In this document: piece by piece, positions 25,684-36,785 of the stretch
Numbering within the stretch: position 1 is the stretch's first letter
Layout: the number at the start of each line of letters is the position of its first letter
DNA from: Echinococcus granulosus
Taxonomy: Eukaryota > Platyhelminthes > Cestoda > Cyclophyllidea > Taeniidae
DNA length: 64,000 nt
Assembly: GCF_000524195.1 (NCBI RefSeq)
Contig: NW_020170441.1
Coordinates: forward strand, 15,122 to 79,121
Direction: 5' to 3'
Translations under genes and position numbers: made by a program
Notes under the pieces: model-generated
Databases searched by the model: none
What the model was told of the DNA's origin: nothing
The model's input: only the letters and a program-made list of their open reading frames with translations

Positions 25684-27090
25684 TTAAGCTTCACTATTCC
25701 TACGACGCATCGCGCCTATTCGCAGTCTTCGCCAATTTCCCGATAGAAGTTGCTTACGTCCAGAACTTTGATCACCGTCTGGAGAGGCTGCATTATCAGG
25801 CACACCAACAGACACAGTGTCACTATTAGTAATGATGTTCACCGAATCTGTCATAACCAATAAATCATAGGCAACGGTTGTTTTCTCATCTTTTCCAGAA
25901 GCCAATTCTAAAATAACGTCCAGCTTTCCCAAACCCCTTTCCTCATCCTCCTCCGCTTCCATCTCTTCTTCTTCATTCTCTTTCTCCCCCTCTTCTTCCT
26001 TCTCTTTATCCTTTTCATCTTCTCCCTCCTCTTCTTCCTTCACGTCCTCTTCTTTTCCCTTTTCTTCCTCCTCTTCCTCCTCCTCCTCCTCTTCCTTCTC
26101 CCCTACTTCCTTCCCTCCTTCCTCCTCATCTTCATTAACTTTCACTTCCTTTCCTTCTTTATCCTCCTCTTCCTGCCCTTCGTCCTCCTCCTCTTCATCC
26201 TTCTTGTTCTCCTCACTTCCCTCTTCCTCCTCCTTTCCTTCATCATCCTCTTTCTCCCCTTCCTGCTCCTTTTCTTTCTCTACTTTTCCTTCCTCTTCAT
26301 TTCCTTCTCCCCTCTTCTCCTCACCTTCCTTTCCTTCCTCTTCATTCTCTTCTTCTTCATCCTCCTCCTCCACTTTTTCTTCCTTACCCTCTTCTTCCTG
26401 CTGCTTTCCCTCTTCTTCCAAATCTAATTCTTCATCTTCCTTTTCCACATCTTTCTCTATTTTTTCATCATCCTCCTCGTTTTCTTCATTCCCTTCATCC
26501 TCTACCTCATTTCCCTCTTTTTCCTTTTCTTCCTCCACCTTTTCCTCCTCCTCTTTACCTTCTTCTTCTTCATCCCTCTCCTCTTTGTTTCCCCCTTCTT
26601 CCTCTCCTTCCTCTTTCACCTCCTCTTCCTTTCCCACCTCTTCCTCTCCTTCCTCCTCCTCCTCCTCCTCCTCCTCCTCCTCCACCTTCTCTCCTTTTCC
26701 CTCCTCTTTCTTCTCTTCTTCTCCCTCTTCCTCCTCTCCCTTCTCTCCCCCTTTCTCTTCTTCTTGTTCTTCCTCTCCATTCTTCACCTTTCCCCCTTCT
26801 GACCCTTCCTCTTCTTCTTCTTCTTCCTCTTCTTCNNNNNNNNNNNNNNNNNNNNNNNNNNNNNNNNNNNNNNNNNNNNNNNNNNNNNNNNNNNNNNNNN
26901 NNNNNNNNNNNNNNNNNNNNNNNNNNNNNNNNNNNTCTTCTTCTTCTTCTTCTTCTTCTGTTTCTTCTGCTTCTTTTTCTTCTTCTTCTTCTGCTTCTTC
27001 TTCGTCTCCCTCCTCTTCCTTTTCCTCTTCCTTCTCCTCTTCCTCTTCCTCTTTGTTTCCTCCCTCCTTCGCTTCCTCGTTGTCAGCCAT
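25684..27090 (-). CDS. Poly-glutamate low-complexity protein, unrecognised, gap inside
   Basis: A single open frame from ATG 27090 (MADNEEAKEGG) to a TAA at 25684; the frame is open further up to 27156. Most of it is Glu with some Lys, Gly and Asp, encoded by GAA/GAG runs, and 100 N fall within it, so its length (about 468 codons as assembled) is not reliable. The last 85 or so residues are ordinary sequence: a hydrophobic, Ser/Thr-containing part (YDLLVMTDSVNIITNSD) followed by a basic end (WRRLRIGAMRRRNSEA). That end argues for a real gene over a pure microsatellite, but there is no known domain. Acidic low-complexity proteins of this kind can be nuclear or neuronal; no function is assigned. 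Confidence 0.5.
   Translation of the reverse strand: MADNEEAKEGGNKEEEEEEKEEEKEEEGDEEEAEEEEEKEAEETEEEEEEEXXXXXXXXXXXXXXXXXXXXXXXXXXXXXXXXXXEEEEEEEEEEGSEGGKVKNGEEEQEEEKGGEKGEEEEGEEEKKEEGKGEKVEEEEEEEEEEEGEEEVGKEEEVKEEGEEEGGNKEERDEEEEGKEEEEKVEEEKEKEGNEVEDEGNEENEEDDEKIEKDVEKEDEELDLEEEGKQQEEEGKEEKVEEEDEEEENEEEGKEGEEKRGEGNEEEGKVEKEKEQEGEKEDDEGKEEEEGSEENKKDEEEEDEGQEEEDKEGKEVKVNEDEEEGGKEVGEKEEEEEEEEEEEKGKEEDVKEEEEGEDEKDKEKEEEGEKENEEEEMEAEEDEERGLGKLDVILELASGKDEKTTVAYDLLVMTDSVNIITNSDTVSVGVPDNAASPDGDQSSGRKQLLSGNWRRLRIGAMRRRNSEA
25920..27060. repeat. CTT/CTC-rich (GAA/GAG) low-complexity tract
   Basis: About 1.1 kb of near-pure pyrimidine on the plus strand made of CTT, CCT and CTC units, including runs of (TCC) around 26655 and (TTC) next to the gap. 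It encodes poly-Glu on the minus strand and poly-Ser/Pro/Phe on the plus strand. Such tracts are length-variable and collapse in assemblies, which explains the gap. Confidence 0.9.
26836..26935. other. Assembly gap (100 N)
   Basis: Exactly 100 N flanked on both sides by TTC repeats; true repeat length unknown. Confidence 0.99.
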
Positions 27091-27156
27091 TTTCTTCTGT
27101 GTTTTCCTACATATTTGAGCATAGTGCATAATATTTGCACCATATTTGTAAACCAT

Positions 27157-28341
27157 TCTTAGCCATTAAATTTTACATATCCTTTACACGTTTACTTGAT
27201 AGCCAGTAAGCCTTATTTTTAGAATACATTTTTTTAAATCTAGGAACAATATGTAAAATGGCATAAATATTTTTGCTACGCAAAAGTAAACTACTTGTCG
27301 AAGTATGCTCTTGGAAAGGCTATCTGAAACACTAAATGAACTTACCAGTCCTTAATCTAACACGTCTTCTGACTGTGTGAACATCTGCGGGTTTTTTATA
27401 TAGCTACACCCTCACATGCAGCACTTTTCACGGGATCACACCGGCTACTTCATCAACTCAACTGGTCTCAATGCGTTAGTGAATCGTATGCTTCCTCACG
27501 TGTGTCTTGCAACCAACATTTCACTCCACATTCTTGCACGTTTTGTGCCTTATTACCATCGATGCATGGTAAAAAAGGCCGAATTTTGTGTACTTTTGCA
27601 TCAACACTGCGTGTTTTATGGCTTAGAGAAAAACGGCGAAACGGCAAAAATCCTCTAGCATTGTATAGTTGAAGTAACCGTACCCTGATCGGTTTATAAA
27701 AAAAACTCCTCATTAATATTCATGTTATGAATGAACTTGCGCTTCTATGTATGTAAGAGAGAAGTTGAGCCAAAGTTACCTGAGCGCGTAGCTTGTAAAA
27801 TATTGCGTGCTGCATTTTAGTATCTTATACGCTTTGTATTCATAAACCAGTGAAGATTGTTATTTCGGGTAGATTTAGTCCATACTACTGAGTGAAGAGA
27901 CTGCGAAGACAAGCTAATGATTCTTTGCAGTAGTAGGAATAACTTTTGCTTTTAGGCTAATTTACACCGAAGGCTGTTTGCTACTTTTACAATATAGCAA
28001 TTTTTTACACCTTTAAACAACCTCAGCAAGACTGCAGTAGTTGCGACAGCTAGTTGCAAACGCGACTGCAATGCTAGGCCAAGGCAAAAAAAATTGGAGT
28101 GCTGCTTCTTATAACGGTCTGCCAACTGCACTCTTGAGTCACGTAAGCGTGGACAAGTCAGCAGGATGAATGTGTGGCCACCTTATAAGAATGTAGCAAT
28201 CTATTCTGCATCTTAGCACAATCGAAAAGCTACCTTAATGAATAACAAGTCATGAATTCTATTAACTCTATAGGTAACTGGTCTGACCAAGCATACACCT
28301 TAGATTGGGTTCTCAGACCATTTAATTCAGTCCAACACTAG
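27157..28341. other. Intergenic between poly-Glu ORF and LTR copy
   Basis: Upstream flank of the leftward poly-Glu ORF. Overlapping ORFs at 27416-27713 on both strands have no recognised content. Confidence 0.4.
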
Positions 28342-28530
28342 CGTAATACATTGGTTGTTTAACTCGCGGCCTTAATGAGGAGCCACTTTTAACTTGGCCT
28401 TCGTACCACGCCGCGTGGGCTGGCCTCCAAGCTATGTCAGCAGGCCTAGTACCTCCTGTATGCCAAATATATATATTCTGCCCAATTATTATACCTTCTT
28501 TTGTCTTCAGGGAAGTCTCGGGACGCTACA
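28342..28530 (-). repeat. Solo LTR, TRIM-like family
   Basis: A 189 bp copy in reverse: plus-strand start GTAATACATTGG, then CCGCGTGGGCTGGCCTCC, ending TCTCGGGACGCTACA. No clear target duplication remains. Confidence 0.82.
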
Positions 28531-29095
28531 CCAGGGTGAATTATTCGGACTGTCCTGTAACAGTTTAATTTCAAAAGGTCATGTACCATTCCTCTGTGAT
28601 TTAGCGAATCTAGTCTTTTGGCACTCTGGAGCATCGCTAAGGCTTTGTACGAGTTATATTACAAAATTTTTTCCCTCGACGGTTCCATTTGCCAGCATTT
28701 CATAGGCAGTGCCTCCTTTGCTATTCGAGCTCTTTTCGACATGCACAATGATTACTTGGAATATTAATTTCCACAATACACTAACGTTTGCTTGAATCAT
28801 ATATTCACTCTTAAAGCAAAAATATTTTGTTCATTTTAAATTAAAAATGTTCTAAATGTGATCTGCTGCAATAGCCCAAAAGTTGTGACAGACTACTATA
28901 GTTTTTGAAGCCATGTCGCACATTTCTAAATATTTATTATCATAACCTTGTTAAAATATAAAGTTCAGTCAAAAAAATAGTCAAAAATGCATCGTTCAAT
29001 GCCATTTTTTCATATTAAAGCAGGCAAAATCAAATATATGGAGATTTTGGGGTCTTAGAAAGCGTGCATGTCCAACAGATGAGTCGTAAAACGCC
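28531..29095. other. Upstream flank of the Glu/Lys-rich gene
   Basis: AT-rich, with no recognised gene. It presumably contains the promoter of the gene starting at 29096, but no element could be assigned. Confidence 0.4.
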
Positions 29096-31343
29096 ATGGC
29101 GACGATTGCTGCTACCTGCGGTCGCAGTCTACCAGCATTCGTCCTCGTTACAACTCTTCTATATAAGGTACGTGAAACGAAACCCGTATTTAGAAATTCC
29201 TTTATCTCTATTCCAACACCGCCTTCATGTTTGGTAAGATTTGGTCATTTGTTAACAATAATTCACATTCATACTATTTAATAAAGTACGACTTCAAGAT
29301 CAGGCTTATTTTTCTCCCTCCCTCCCCCTTACTAGCAAAAGTACGCGAATTTTCCGTCGAAGTATTTAAGAAAGTCGAGAAGCGCAAAGACGAGGTTCTC
29401 AGACTCGATGATACGGAGAAGAAATCGAGGAGAGAGAAGAATGGGAAGAAACCGGAATTTGAGAATGGCTATGAGGAATCGGTCGGGGCTCATGTGGCGA
29501 AAGAAGGGTAATTCATTATTGGACTCAAAAGCCTAGTGAACATCTTTAGTCGGATCATGTTTAACCATAAATCCGGATTAGCAAATGAATGCGGGAGTAG
29601 GCATTTGCTTTAACGACTCTCAAAGTTATAACAAAACGAGGAGATTCATTAATGCACTAAATTAAATATCTCGTCATCATTAACTTCTATGCCTAAACGA
29701 CCATTAAAATAAAACTTTTACTTAGTAGGAGATTTTACGGCCATGGCTTTTAATGCACTATATATTTCAACTGTTTTTAGGAACTTTCCTGTTATAACCT
29801 AGATTCCCTATTTTCGCATAGGCCTAAAGATATTGGTCGAATCGGGATGGAAGATAAAACGAAAGTTCAATTTGACCCAAATAAGTTTGTAAAGGCTACA
29901 GATGAAGAAAAGGAAACGACTGAGACTGGAACTGAAGTTAAGGAGGGAGATCGGGAGCTGGAAAATTTGGCGAAAGGAAGCAATTTGAAATTTCCGAGAT
30001 GTAACGAAGGGGGGAAAGTGGAAGTACCAACGCAAGAAAAAGCCGTGATAGAGAAAGGAATTGAAGAGTTGGTAGAAGTTAACGAAGATAATGAGCATTG
30101 CCAGGAGGCAGAAAAAACAGAGGCGGATTTAACTGAGAGAGCATTAAAAGCCATGAAGATGTGCATGAATAATGGAAGTGAGGCAGATTCTAATGAGACA
30201 GACGCGAATTATGCTACAAAACAAACTGAAAAGGCAAAAGGAAAATCAACAGAGGGAATAGTGGGAACAGAGAGTGGGCAAGAAGATGGACGAATAGAAA
30301 AAGCAATAGAAATGATTAAGATGGGTGAAAATGCTGATGATGAGGAGGACAAGGAAAATACGGATGAACTCAACGGTGTGAAAGCCCTTGATAAGAAGAA
30401 GGAAGTGGAGAATGAAGAATTCAAAATAGCTGAGAAAAAAGTTACTAGCACAATAGAGGTGCCAATGGATACCGTTGAGTTGACTGGAAAGGAAGAAGGT
30501 AAAGAGAACTTAGATAAGACAGCTGAAGTGGAAGAGGTAAAGCTATTTGAGGTGACAGGAGGAGGAGATGGAGGTTTGGAGGATAAAGAGTCAAAAGTAA
30601 AGCAAAATGGGGTTGAACCCAAGGAGGTAGTGATAGACCCCATCGAGATCAATGAAGAAGTAGAAGGCGAAGAGAACTTCATTGATAAAGTTGAGGTGGA
30701 GATCAAATCAGATGCGACAACAAAGGCGGAACCAAAGGAAAAGCAGTTAGAAGAAAGTGGCAAACAAGAGGTTAGTGTCACTTATGAAGAAATGGAAATT
30801 TTTGAGATGGATGAAAATAAGAAGGGTAAAGAAAGCTCAAGCGCGATAGTCTGGACTGAAGCGGTGCAACCAGTTTGGGAGGAGGGATTACCAAGGGAGG
30901 AAGAATCGGAAATGGAGATGAGGCATTGCCACGAAGAAGTGGACGTAAAGGAAGAGACATCTGTTAGTAGGAAGAAGTCAGAAACTAATAAAGCTGAATT
31001 GATTGATAAGGCGCAGCCGCAGGAAATTGAACCCGGTGAAGAGTTATTGGTGAAAATTGAGGTAGGTGAATTGCCTGAGTTGAAGCTTGAGGAGGAAGAA
31101 GTGGAAGTTGACAAATTTCAGGAGCTGGACGTGGGGATGCAATTAAAGAGAGATGTGGAAAGTCAAAACGAGATGGGTGAAGAGGAAAGTGTGAATAAAA
31201 GACCAACCAGGCAGCAAGAGTGCAAAAGAGACAAAACGGCGGCAAAGTTTATTTTACCAGCGGAAGTACAAACTGCGGAGCTCGTTATGAACACGACGGC
31301 AGCGGAGGAGGAGGAGGCAGAGCACAACAGCGATTTAGTGTGA
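29096..31343 (+). CDS. Membrane-anchored Glu/Lys-rich protein, unrecognised, 4 exons
   Basis: Exons 29096-29167, 29194-29233, 29336-29507 and 29822-31343 join in phase to 601 aa. The start has a good context (GCCATGG). The first 40 residues form one hydrophobic segment (LPAFVLVTTLLYK continued by KFLYLYSNTAFMF), a likely signal anchor. It is followed by a basic stretch (VEVFKKVEKRKDEV) and then about 500 residues dominated by Glu, Lys, Val and Thr without clear repeat periodicity. No catalytic motif or known domain is seen. The first intron would be only 26 bp (GTACGTG...TATTTAG); reading through it gives a phase conflict with exon 3, which is why splicing is preferred. ATTAAA at 31384-31389, 41 bp past the stop, may be the poly(A) signal. 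Function unknown; a scaffold or tether at a membrane is one possibility only. Confidence 0.62.
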
Positions 31344-32726
31344 TGAGTTGGGGTGTTTTCATTATATGATATCCTGTTGAATCATTAAAGACTAGTTTTA
31401 GATTTTACAATATTTTGCCCAAACTGGCAATTATCTTTGCTAAGTAGAGCCCTTCATTTCATTGTTAGCATTTCTTCCGCCGTAGTAAAAAGTACTATTT
31501 AGTGGGTTTTGGGCCGATGATCCCTTATTCAAGCATTTAAAAATTCAGGTTCGTAATTTTCTCGTCTGGTACTTATGCAGCATAAATGCAAGATAAAAAC
31601 TTTGTATTCGGGGCAAATTTACTGCGGTTTATAAAACTGTGCTTTACTGTTACGTCACACTTTGTTTTCAGCAGTGAGGAGTAGTAAAAGCTGAATTTTT
31701 TAGCATCGGATGATGATGATGGATAATTTTCATAGTAAAGTTTCAAATACACCTACTTGCACTCGTAGTAGTATTTGGCTTTGAACCTTCCCTGATATAT
31801 TTGCGATTTTTCGGGCCGAAATGACATCTCAATACCTTTCGACTTGTAAATACTAGTTAAGACTTTTAACACTTGAATTGACTCAATGGTCTCTTCATCG
31901 TAAATCACTATGTTTTGTAGTACTAACTTGGGGAATAGCTGAATACATTCCCAAAACCGACCAAATGGGGATGTTTGAGGTACTTAGCAGACTGCTCACT
32001 TTTGCCATCTCTTCGAGGAAATAATGGAACCAGAGCACTAGGTATTCAAGCAGCCAAAACAATAATGCAATTTAACGGAGATATATCTCAAAGATTGGGG
32101 TAAGACTATGCAAGTAGCCTGATATGGCTAATGTTCGTTGTTCACTGCTCATTTGTTTAATAAGGGAGCTTAACTTCCGCAATTTTGCCTTGGTTTGGAA
32201 CCATTAACCTCCCTCAACTTCTCTATTTCAGTGGCAAAATCACCTTATAAGCTAGCGCATACCCAAGAGCGCAAAACACCCACATCCATTTTTATTGCTG
32301 ACTCTCTACAAAGGGGAAAAAATGGGAACGCAGCTCTAAATTGCATTCCGATGTAAGTTTTGTGATAACTCCATCGGAACCCTAGCGTTTCCACCCACCA
32401 ATTTGGCGGCCTTGAGTGACTTGCCAAAAACTGCTTCAAGGTATAATATGTAGCATGAGAATTCTTCTCTCACAAAACGGTATTCTTCTTGCTGCCCTCA
32501 AGAAGCATACAATTCCTCACTTTACGCGACTCAAGCCACACAGCCCTTATACAAAGACGAAAAAGAAAGGAAGCCGGATTTCGCGAAGCACACTGTGTAC
32601 TCTGCTTTAAATAAACAACCACATTTCTCCTAATAGGAAACAGATATTTTACTTCATTGTTAGAATGCATTGGAGAAGTTGACCCAATATTCTCTAACTT
32701 CGGTTGTTTGAGTAACCGCATGGTAT
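31344..32726. other. Intergenic, nothing recognised
   Basis: 3' flank of the Glu/Lys-rich gene. Short ORFs near 32245-32721 on both strands are unrecognised. Confidence 0.4.
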
Positions 32727-32863
32727 TGTAGAGCCCCGAGATTTCCAGAAGGCACTAGGCCTACTGGTATGGCCCAAAGGCCAGCCCACCCAGCGTGGTA
32801 CAAAGGCCAAGTCAAAAGTGGCTCCGTACATAAAATTGAAAGATAAACAACCATCGTATTACA
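32727..32863 (+). repeat. Internally deleted solo LTR with target duplication
   Basis: Starts TGTAGAGCCCCGAG and ends CATCGTATTACA but is only 137 bp; the middle of the family sequence is missing. GTAT precedes it (32723-32726) and follows it (32864-32867), an exact 4 bp duplication. Confidence 0.85.
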
Positions 32864-34135
32864 GTATATTGTGGGCTCCGCTTCAACAACAAGATGATTC
32901 CAAGTGTAAACAAATGGGATACAATTTTGGAAGCAAATAACTCACGACTGAATGCCGTTCGACTCTGTTTGGTGGGAGTATTCTACCCTGCAATGAGTAG
33001 GTGGAAGGAGACAAGGTCACTCACCGCATGGTACAATACTCATACTGGAGCAGAGTAAAATCCCGGTCAAAGGGTTAGTTGCATCCCTGAGAGGTCGGCA
33101 AGTGCTGGTCCAGCGATGGCACTTTTTATGGTGGGCCGAAAAGCGTTGCACCCGCAATTGCGGTGCCATCGATTTCCAATGCACTCAGTGCTGGCCTCAC
33201 CCCTCGGTTAACCGAACCAAACACGGTGCAATTGGTGGTGCACGCTGCCATGGTAGTTGACCACCAATCTCTCTTTTAGCTTCTATTTTTCCGCCTGATC
33301 TACCATTTTAGCACTTCGGTGCCTGTCATCAATTTGAGCACTGCGTTATAATGTGTTCAGGACTAATTTTGATGACCTCGGTCATTCTATTACATTATTC
33401 CACCTAGTTTTCTGAGGATTTGGGAAGTCAATCTAAATTCCTGAAGCTTGGCAAATATGGCAGTCGTTACGATCGCCTGTAGGCCTTTGCCTCAAAGCTA
33501 AGATAAGTAAGCGCCCTTTATATGAGAATCCCTCCACTAAAATGGATGTGAAACTTGTAAATTACATTGTCTAACCTGTATCATCACGAAGATAAGAGAA
33601 TTATAAATGAGAGCTAGCTCAACCGTGGCCATTAAGATCCTTCTTATTTGTGTCATTTTGCTTATTTGAGCAGCTATTTTTGATAGGTATAAAACTAGGC
33701 TCAGTGATCTTCTTCAAATGCTCTCATAATGCTTACTGCAAAAAATGCCAAAAGATATTTATAAAATCGTGAAAAGGTCAGGTGACTAGGTTTTAATGTA
33801 GCTTGGCGTGACTACATTGTTACGGGTTTATCATACGCTTCGTAAAAGCCACGACTCCGGCGAACATGATGTGCCCGGGTATATGATTTGGCAACAGGTG
33901 CACGCATGATCGTGCCACAGCCACTGCGATCGTCACCGGTGGAATCACTTCCCGCACGCCATTTCCATACCTCAGCCGCTATATCGTGGCCGCTTAATAC
34001 TCAAGCTCTACCTTAAAATAATCCTTTAGTGGGGGCTAACGGCCTCTTGGGATTTTACATTTTCTGATATTCTTATTAAATGACTGTCATTTTGTTCAAA
34101 TTTCAGATGCATTTTGTAATGCTTTTGCTGTTTTC

Positions 34136-34315
34136 ATGTCCCTTTCAGAGAGGAGGCAAGGTCGTAATTCGAAGCTGGTGACAGGGTCGTCGTCTCCCGT
34201 GCCTAAGTGCGGCTGCGGTTTCTCCCCCCCTAAACATTGTATGTGTTCTCCTGATCCATTTCCCCCTAGTAAATATGTCGAAATTAAATCCACCGGCTTG
34301 CTCAAAGAGCACTAG
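34136..34315 (+). CDS. Small Cys-containing ORF or terminal exon, unrecognised
   Basis: An ATG-to-TAG frame of 59 codons starting MSLSERRQGR and containing CGCGFSPPKHCMCSPDPFPP, with four Cys close together, followed by a charged end (STGLLKEH). An acceptor-like CCCTTTCAG lies at its left edge, so it could instead be the last exon of a plus-strand gene. Local composition is GC-richer than the flanks. No family is recognised. Confidence 0.3.
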   Translation: MSLSERRQGRNSKLVTGSSSPVPKCGCGFSPPKHCMCSPDPFPPSKYVEIKSTGLLKEH

Positions 34316-35264
34316 GAATAGGGAAGAGGGGACCTGTGAGTCTCACCCTACGTTTTGGTATAAAAAAGGAGAAGGTGATCTGGCTTTTCTCCCACCTCGA
34401 TCTGTCCGTGTTACAGTCATCCCTAATGCCTAAAAAAATTTGCGGACCTTAAAATGTGTCTTAGTCCTATCTGGGTAGGTTATTTATTACTATTCATTCA
34501 AATATTGATAACGAATTACTTGCAACTTTCCACATATTTAGACTGCAACTGTCGTTAAATGTTATAACTAAGATAAGTGAGTCATACCATCAGCAGTATT
34601 GCAGGGATTTCGCCCTATTTCAAGATCTTCTTCATTCCCATATTTGTCGGTGCATCTAATCACTGCGCATCGCTGGTCTCATTGAGGGCTCGAGTTCGTA
34701 GGTGTCGCCTCTAAGCATTTGCTATGTAGGTTGGTGATGAATTCAACTGCCAATAGCAGTGAAACAATCATCTGAGGATGAACTAAAAACGCGGAGAATA
34801 AATTGTCCCACATGACAGGATGAACGCAATTTCAAACAATATAGGTTTGTGAAAATTTAAGGCATGGGTTTTAGAATAAGTTATCACATTATACTGTCTT
34901 CTTTACTTTACAGCCAAAATTACATATGTAAGTTGTGACTTTGCCAAAGCCATTTATTCCGTATTTCTGAGGAAATGATCAAGCCCCCGTGAGGGCATTT
35001 TAGATTACGCTTGTTCAGAATCACACCAATATTCGATGCATTTAGCCGAAACATACAACCAGTGGAGCGATTACTGATTAACTCACGCCTAAACTTAGTT
35101 CGCTCACTTTATGGCCGTAAGTCCCTCGATTAAATCTTAGCTAAACTTTATGAGAATTTAATTTTGAAGCAACATAATGTGTAGTGCACAGGTCGCTTGA
35201 TTTACTCCGCGAGCACCTAAGTCGTCGTAGATTATAATTTTCGCCCGGCGGCGCGGTCTCTGGA

Positions 35265-35368
35265 CCATGCCAGTAGCATCTCAGCGTTTATGTTCGTTAT
35301 TAACATTTTTTGCCATGCTACCAAGACTTCTCCCCACTTCGGGGAAGACACGGGGGCTGCAGTGCTAC
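35265..35368 (-). repeat. Second, diverged repeat type
   Basis: Shares CATGCCAGTAGC, then TTGCCATGCTA and a GACTTC...GCAGTGCTAC end with the copy near 43676. Reversed, it would start like TGTAGTGCC of the TRIM-like LTR, so it is probably an older subfamily. Confidence 0.55.
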
Positions 35369-35475
35369 CATCATCGTAGGACTAAGCATATTTGGAAACT
35401 CTACCGTTTGCATACGCGACTCAAAATCTAGCTTTTTATTTTAATTCCGCGTAAGCAAAACTGATGTACTAACTC

Positions 35476-35653
35476 GATTATTTGTTTAACTCTCGATTTT
35501 AGTAACGGACAACTGATGGCTCCGCCTTCGTGTCTCTGTCGGACGGCCTAACTTCGGGCCAGGCCAGTAGCTCCCGAGCCGTTCTGTACGCCGAAAGAGC
35601 ATATTCCGCACAAGCATTATCTTCTTTTGTCTTCAAGGAAATCGCAGAACTGT
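35476..35653 (-). repeat. Diverged LTR copy, head-to-head with the next element
   Basis: Reversed family order on the plus strand: TTGTTTAACTCTCGATTTTA, CGGGCCAGGCCAGTAG, CATATTCCGCACAAGCATTA, TTTTGTCTTCAAGGAAATCG. Confidence 0.7.
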
Positions 35654-35697
35654 GGGTCGAGGCTCGTAGATCACCTCTTTTCTGGTCCAAAAACTCT

Positions 35698-36785
35698 TGT
35701 ATTGCGTACCGAGACCTCCCTGAAGACAATGCTCCTGCAGAATATTCATATTTGGTACAGAGAAGGCACTTGAGCTACTGGCATGGTTTGAAGGCCACCC
35801 CACCAGACGTGGTACAACGGCAAAGTCAAAAGTAGCTCCGCATCCAAAACTGATAGGCAAACAACCATCGTACTACATAGTCCCTTTCCTCTTTTGAGCG
35901 TCGTCCCTGGGGCTCCCCTTGGTTAACCTCCCGCGTCAGCCGTCACAACGCAGTCGGTACTGTAAAGAAACACTCGCGATCCAGCCGTGCCAGTCATCAA
36001 ATTTCAATGCAACTGAGGGGATATTTGACCGCATTGTTACTGATCCCTCTCAGCAATTTAGCTGGATCTGGAGTTAGGTCCGGTTTAGGAACTTGAATCA
36101 GGAACGGGAAATTGTGCTGGCCATCATGCGTGTCCATAGACAGATGTAGACAAACTAACCTAAAAGTAGATTTGTGTAAAGAAGAACGGGATTTAACACA
36201 GGTCCGTGGGAGTAGGGTTTTGCGTCTGTTCCTCCCTGCCACGTTGTTCTCAATTTGGAGCTGCCCAGGCTCTTTTCAGCTAGTAAAGAAATGGAGGAGG
36301 TATCGCGAATTCACTTTATTAACAGCTTCATGCAGGTACGGTAGGGGAAGTCTGTAGGGTAACTTCCAGACGGTTCTCGGCTAGTGTAGCTCCAGTTGTT
36401 AGTAGTTTTCCTGAAGAAAACGGGACTGGGATGGATGCCGAAGGTATACGTCAATTTCAACCCTTCTGTTTGGGGTCATTGCCATTCTCCCAACCGTAGC
36501 ATATATACCTCTTCCGCTCCGCTAAGGTTTATCACACAGCAGTAAAAATCAGGATAGATGTCGTATAGGATCGGGTTCGCACTCTGCTGCCACCAATGTA
36601 GTGCCCCGAGAATTTCCTGAAGATGAAGGAAGATGCAACACACGAACAGAATATATATATTCAACACAGAGAAGGTTTTTGGACTACTGACATGACCCGA
36701 AGGCCAGCCCACCTGGAGTGATACAAAGGCCAAGTCAAAAGTGCCTCATCGCCAACACCGAGAGATAAACAACCATCGTATTACG
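35698..36785 (+). mobile_element. Full-length non-coding TRIM-like LTR element (1.09 kb)
   Basis: 5' LTR 35698-35877 (TGTATTGCGTACCGAG start, TACTACA end), internal region 35878-36596, 3' LTR 36597-36785 (TGTAGTGCCCCGAG start, CGTATTACG end). The internal region begins TAGTCCC and ends TCTGCTGCCACCAA, as in the element at 15459. It contains no ORF with reverse transcriptase, gag or integrase character, which fits a TRIM depending on enzymes of another element. I could not name a tRNA for the primer site. The two LTRs differ at many positions, so the insertion is not recent. Confidence 0.75.

Larger units (their letters stand above)
32864..35475. other. Intergenic with a GC-richer patch
   Basis: 33060-33280 is GC-richer than its surroundings (contains ATTGCGGTGCCATCGATTTC) and may be an old repeat. 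Another small ORF within the stretch is listed separately. Otherwise nothing is recognised. Confidence 0.4.

Noticed and set aside
26204..27118. Plus-strand ORF of about 300 codons rich in Ser, Pro and Phe
   Set aside because: Exact antisense of the GAA/GAG tract; it has no non-repetitive end and no start context.
30209..31245. Minus-strand ORFs rich in Ser and Leu (190, 110 and 86 codons)
   Set aside because: Shadows of the Glu/Lys-rich coding exon on the other strand.
35530..35835. 101 aa plus-strand ORF
   Set aside because: It runs through two oppositely oriented LTR copies and has no coding character.
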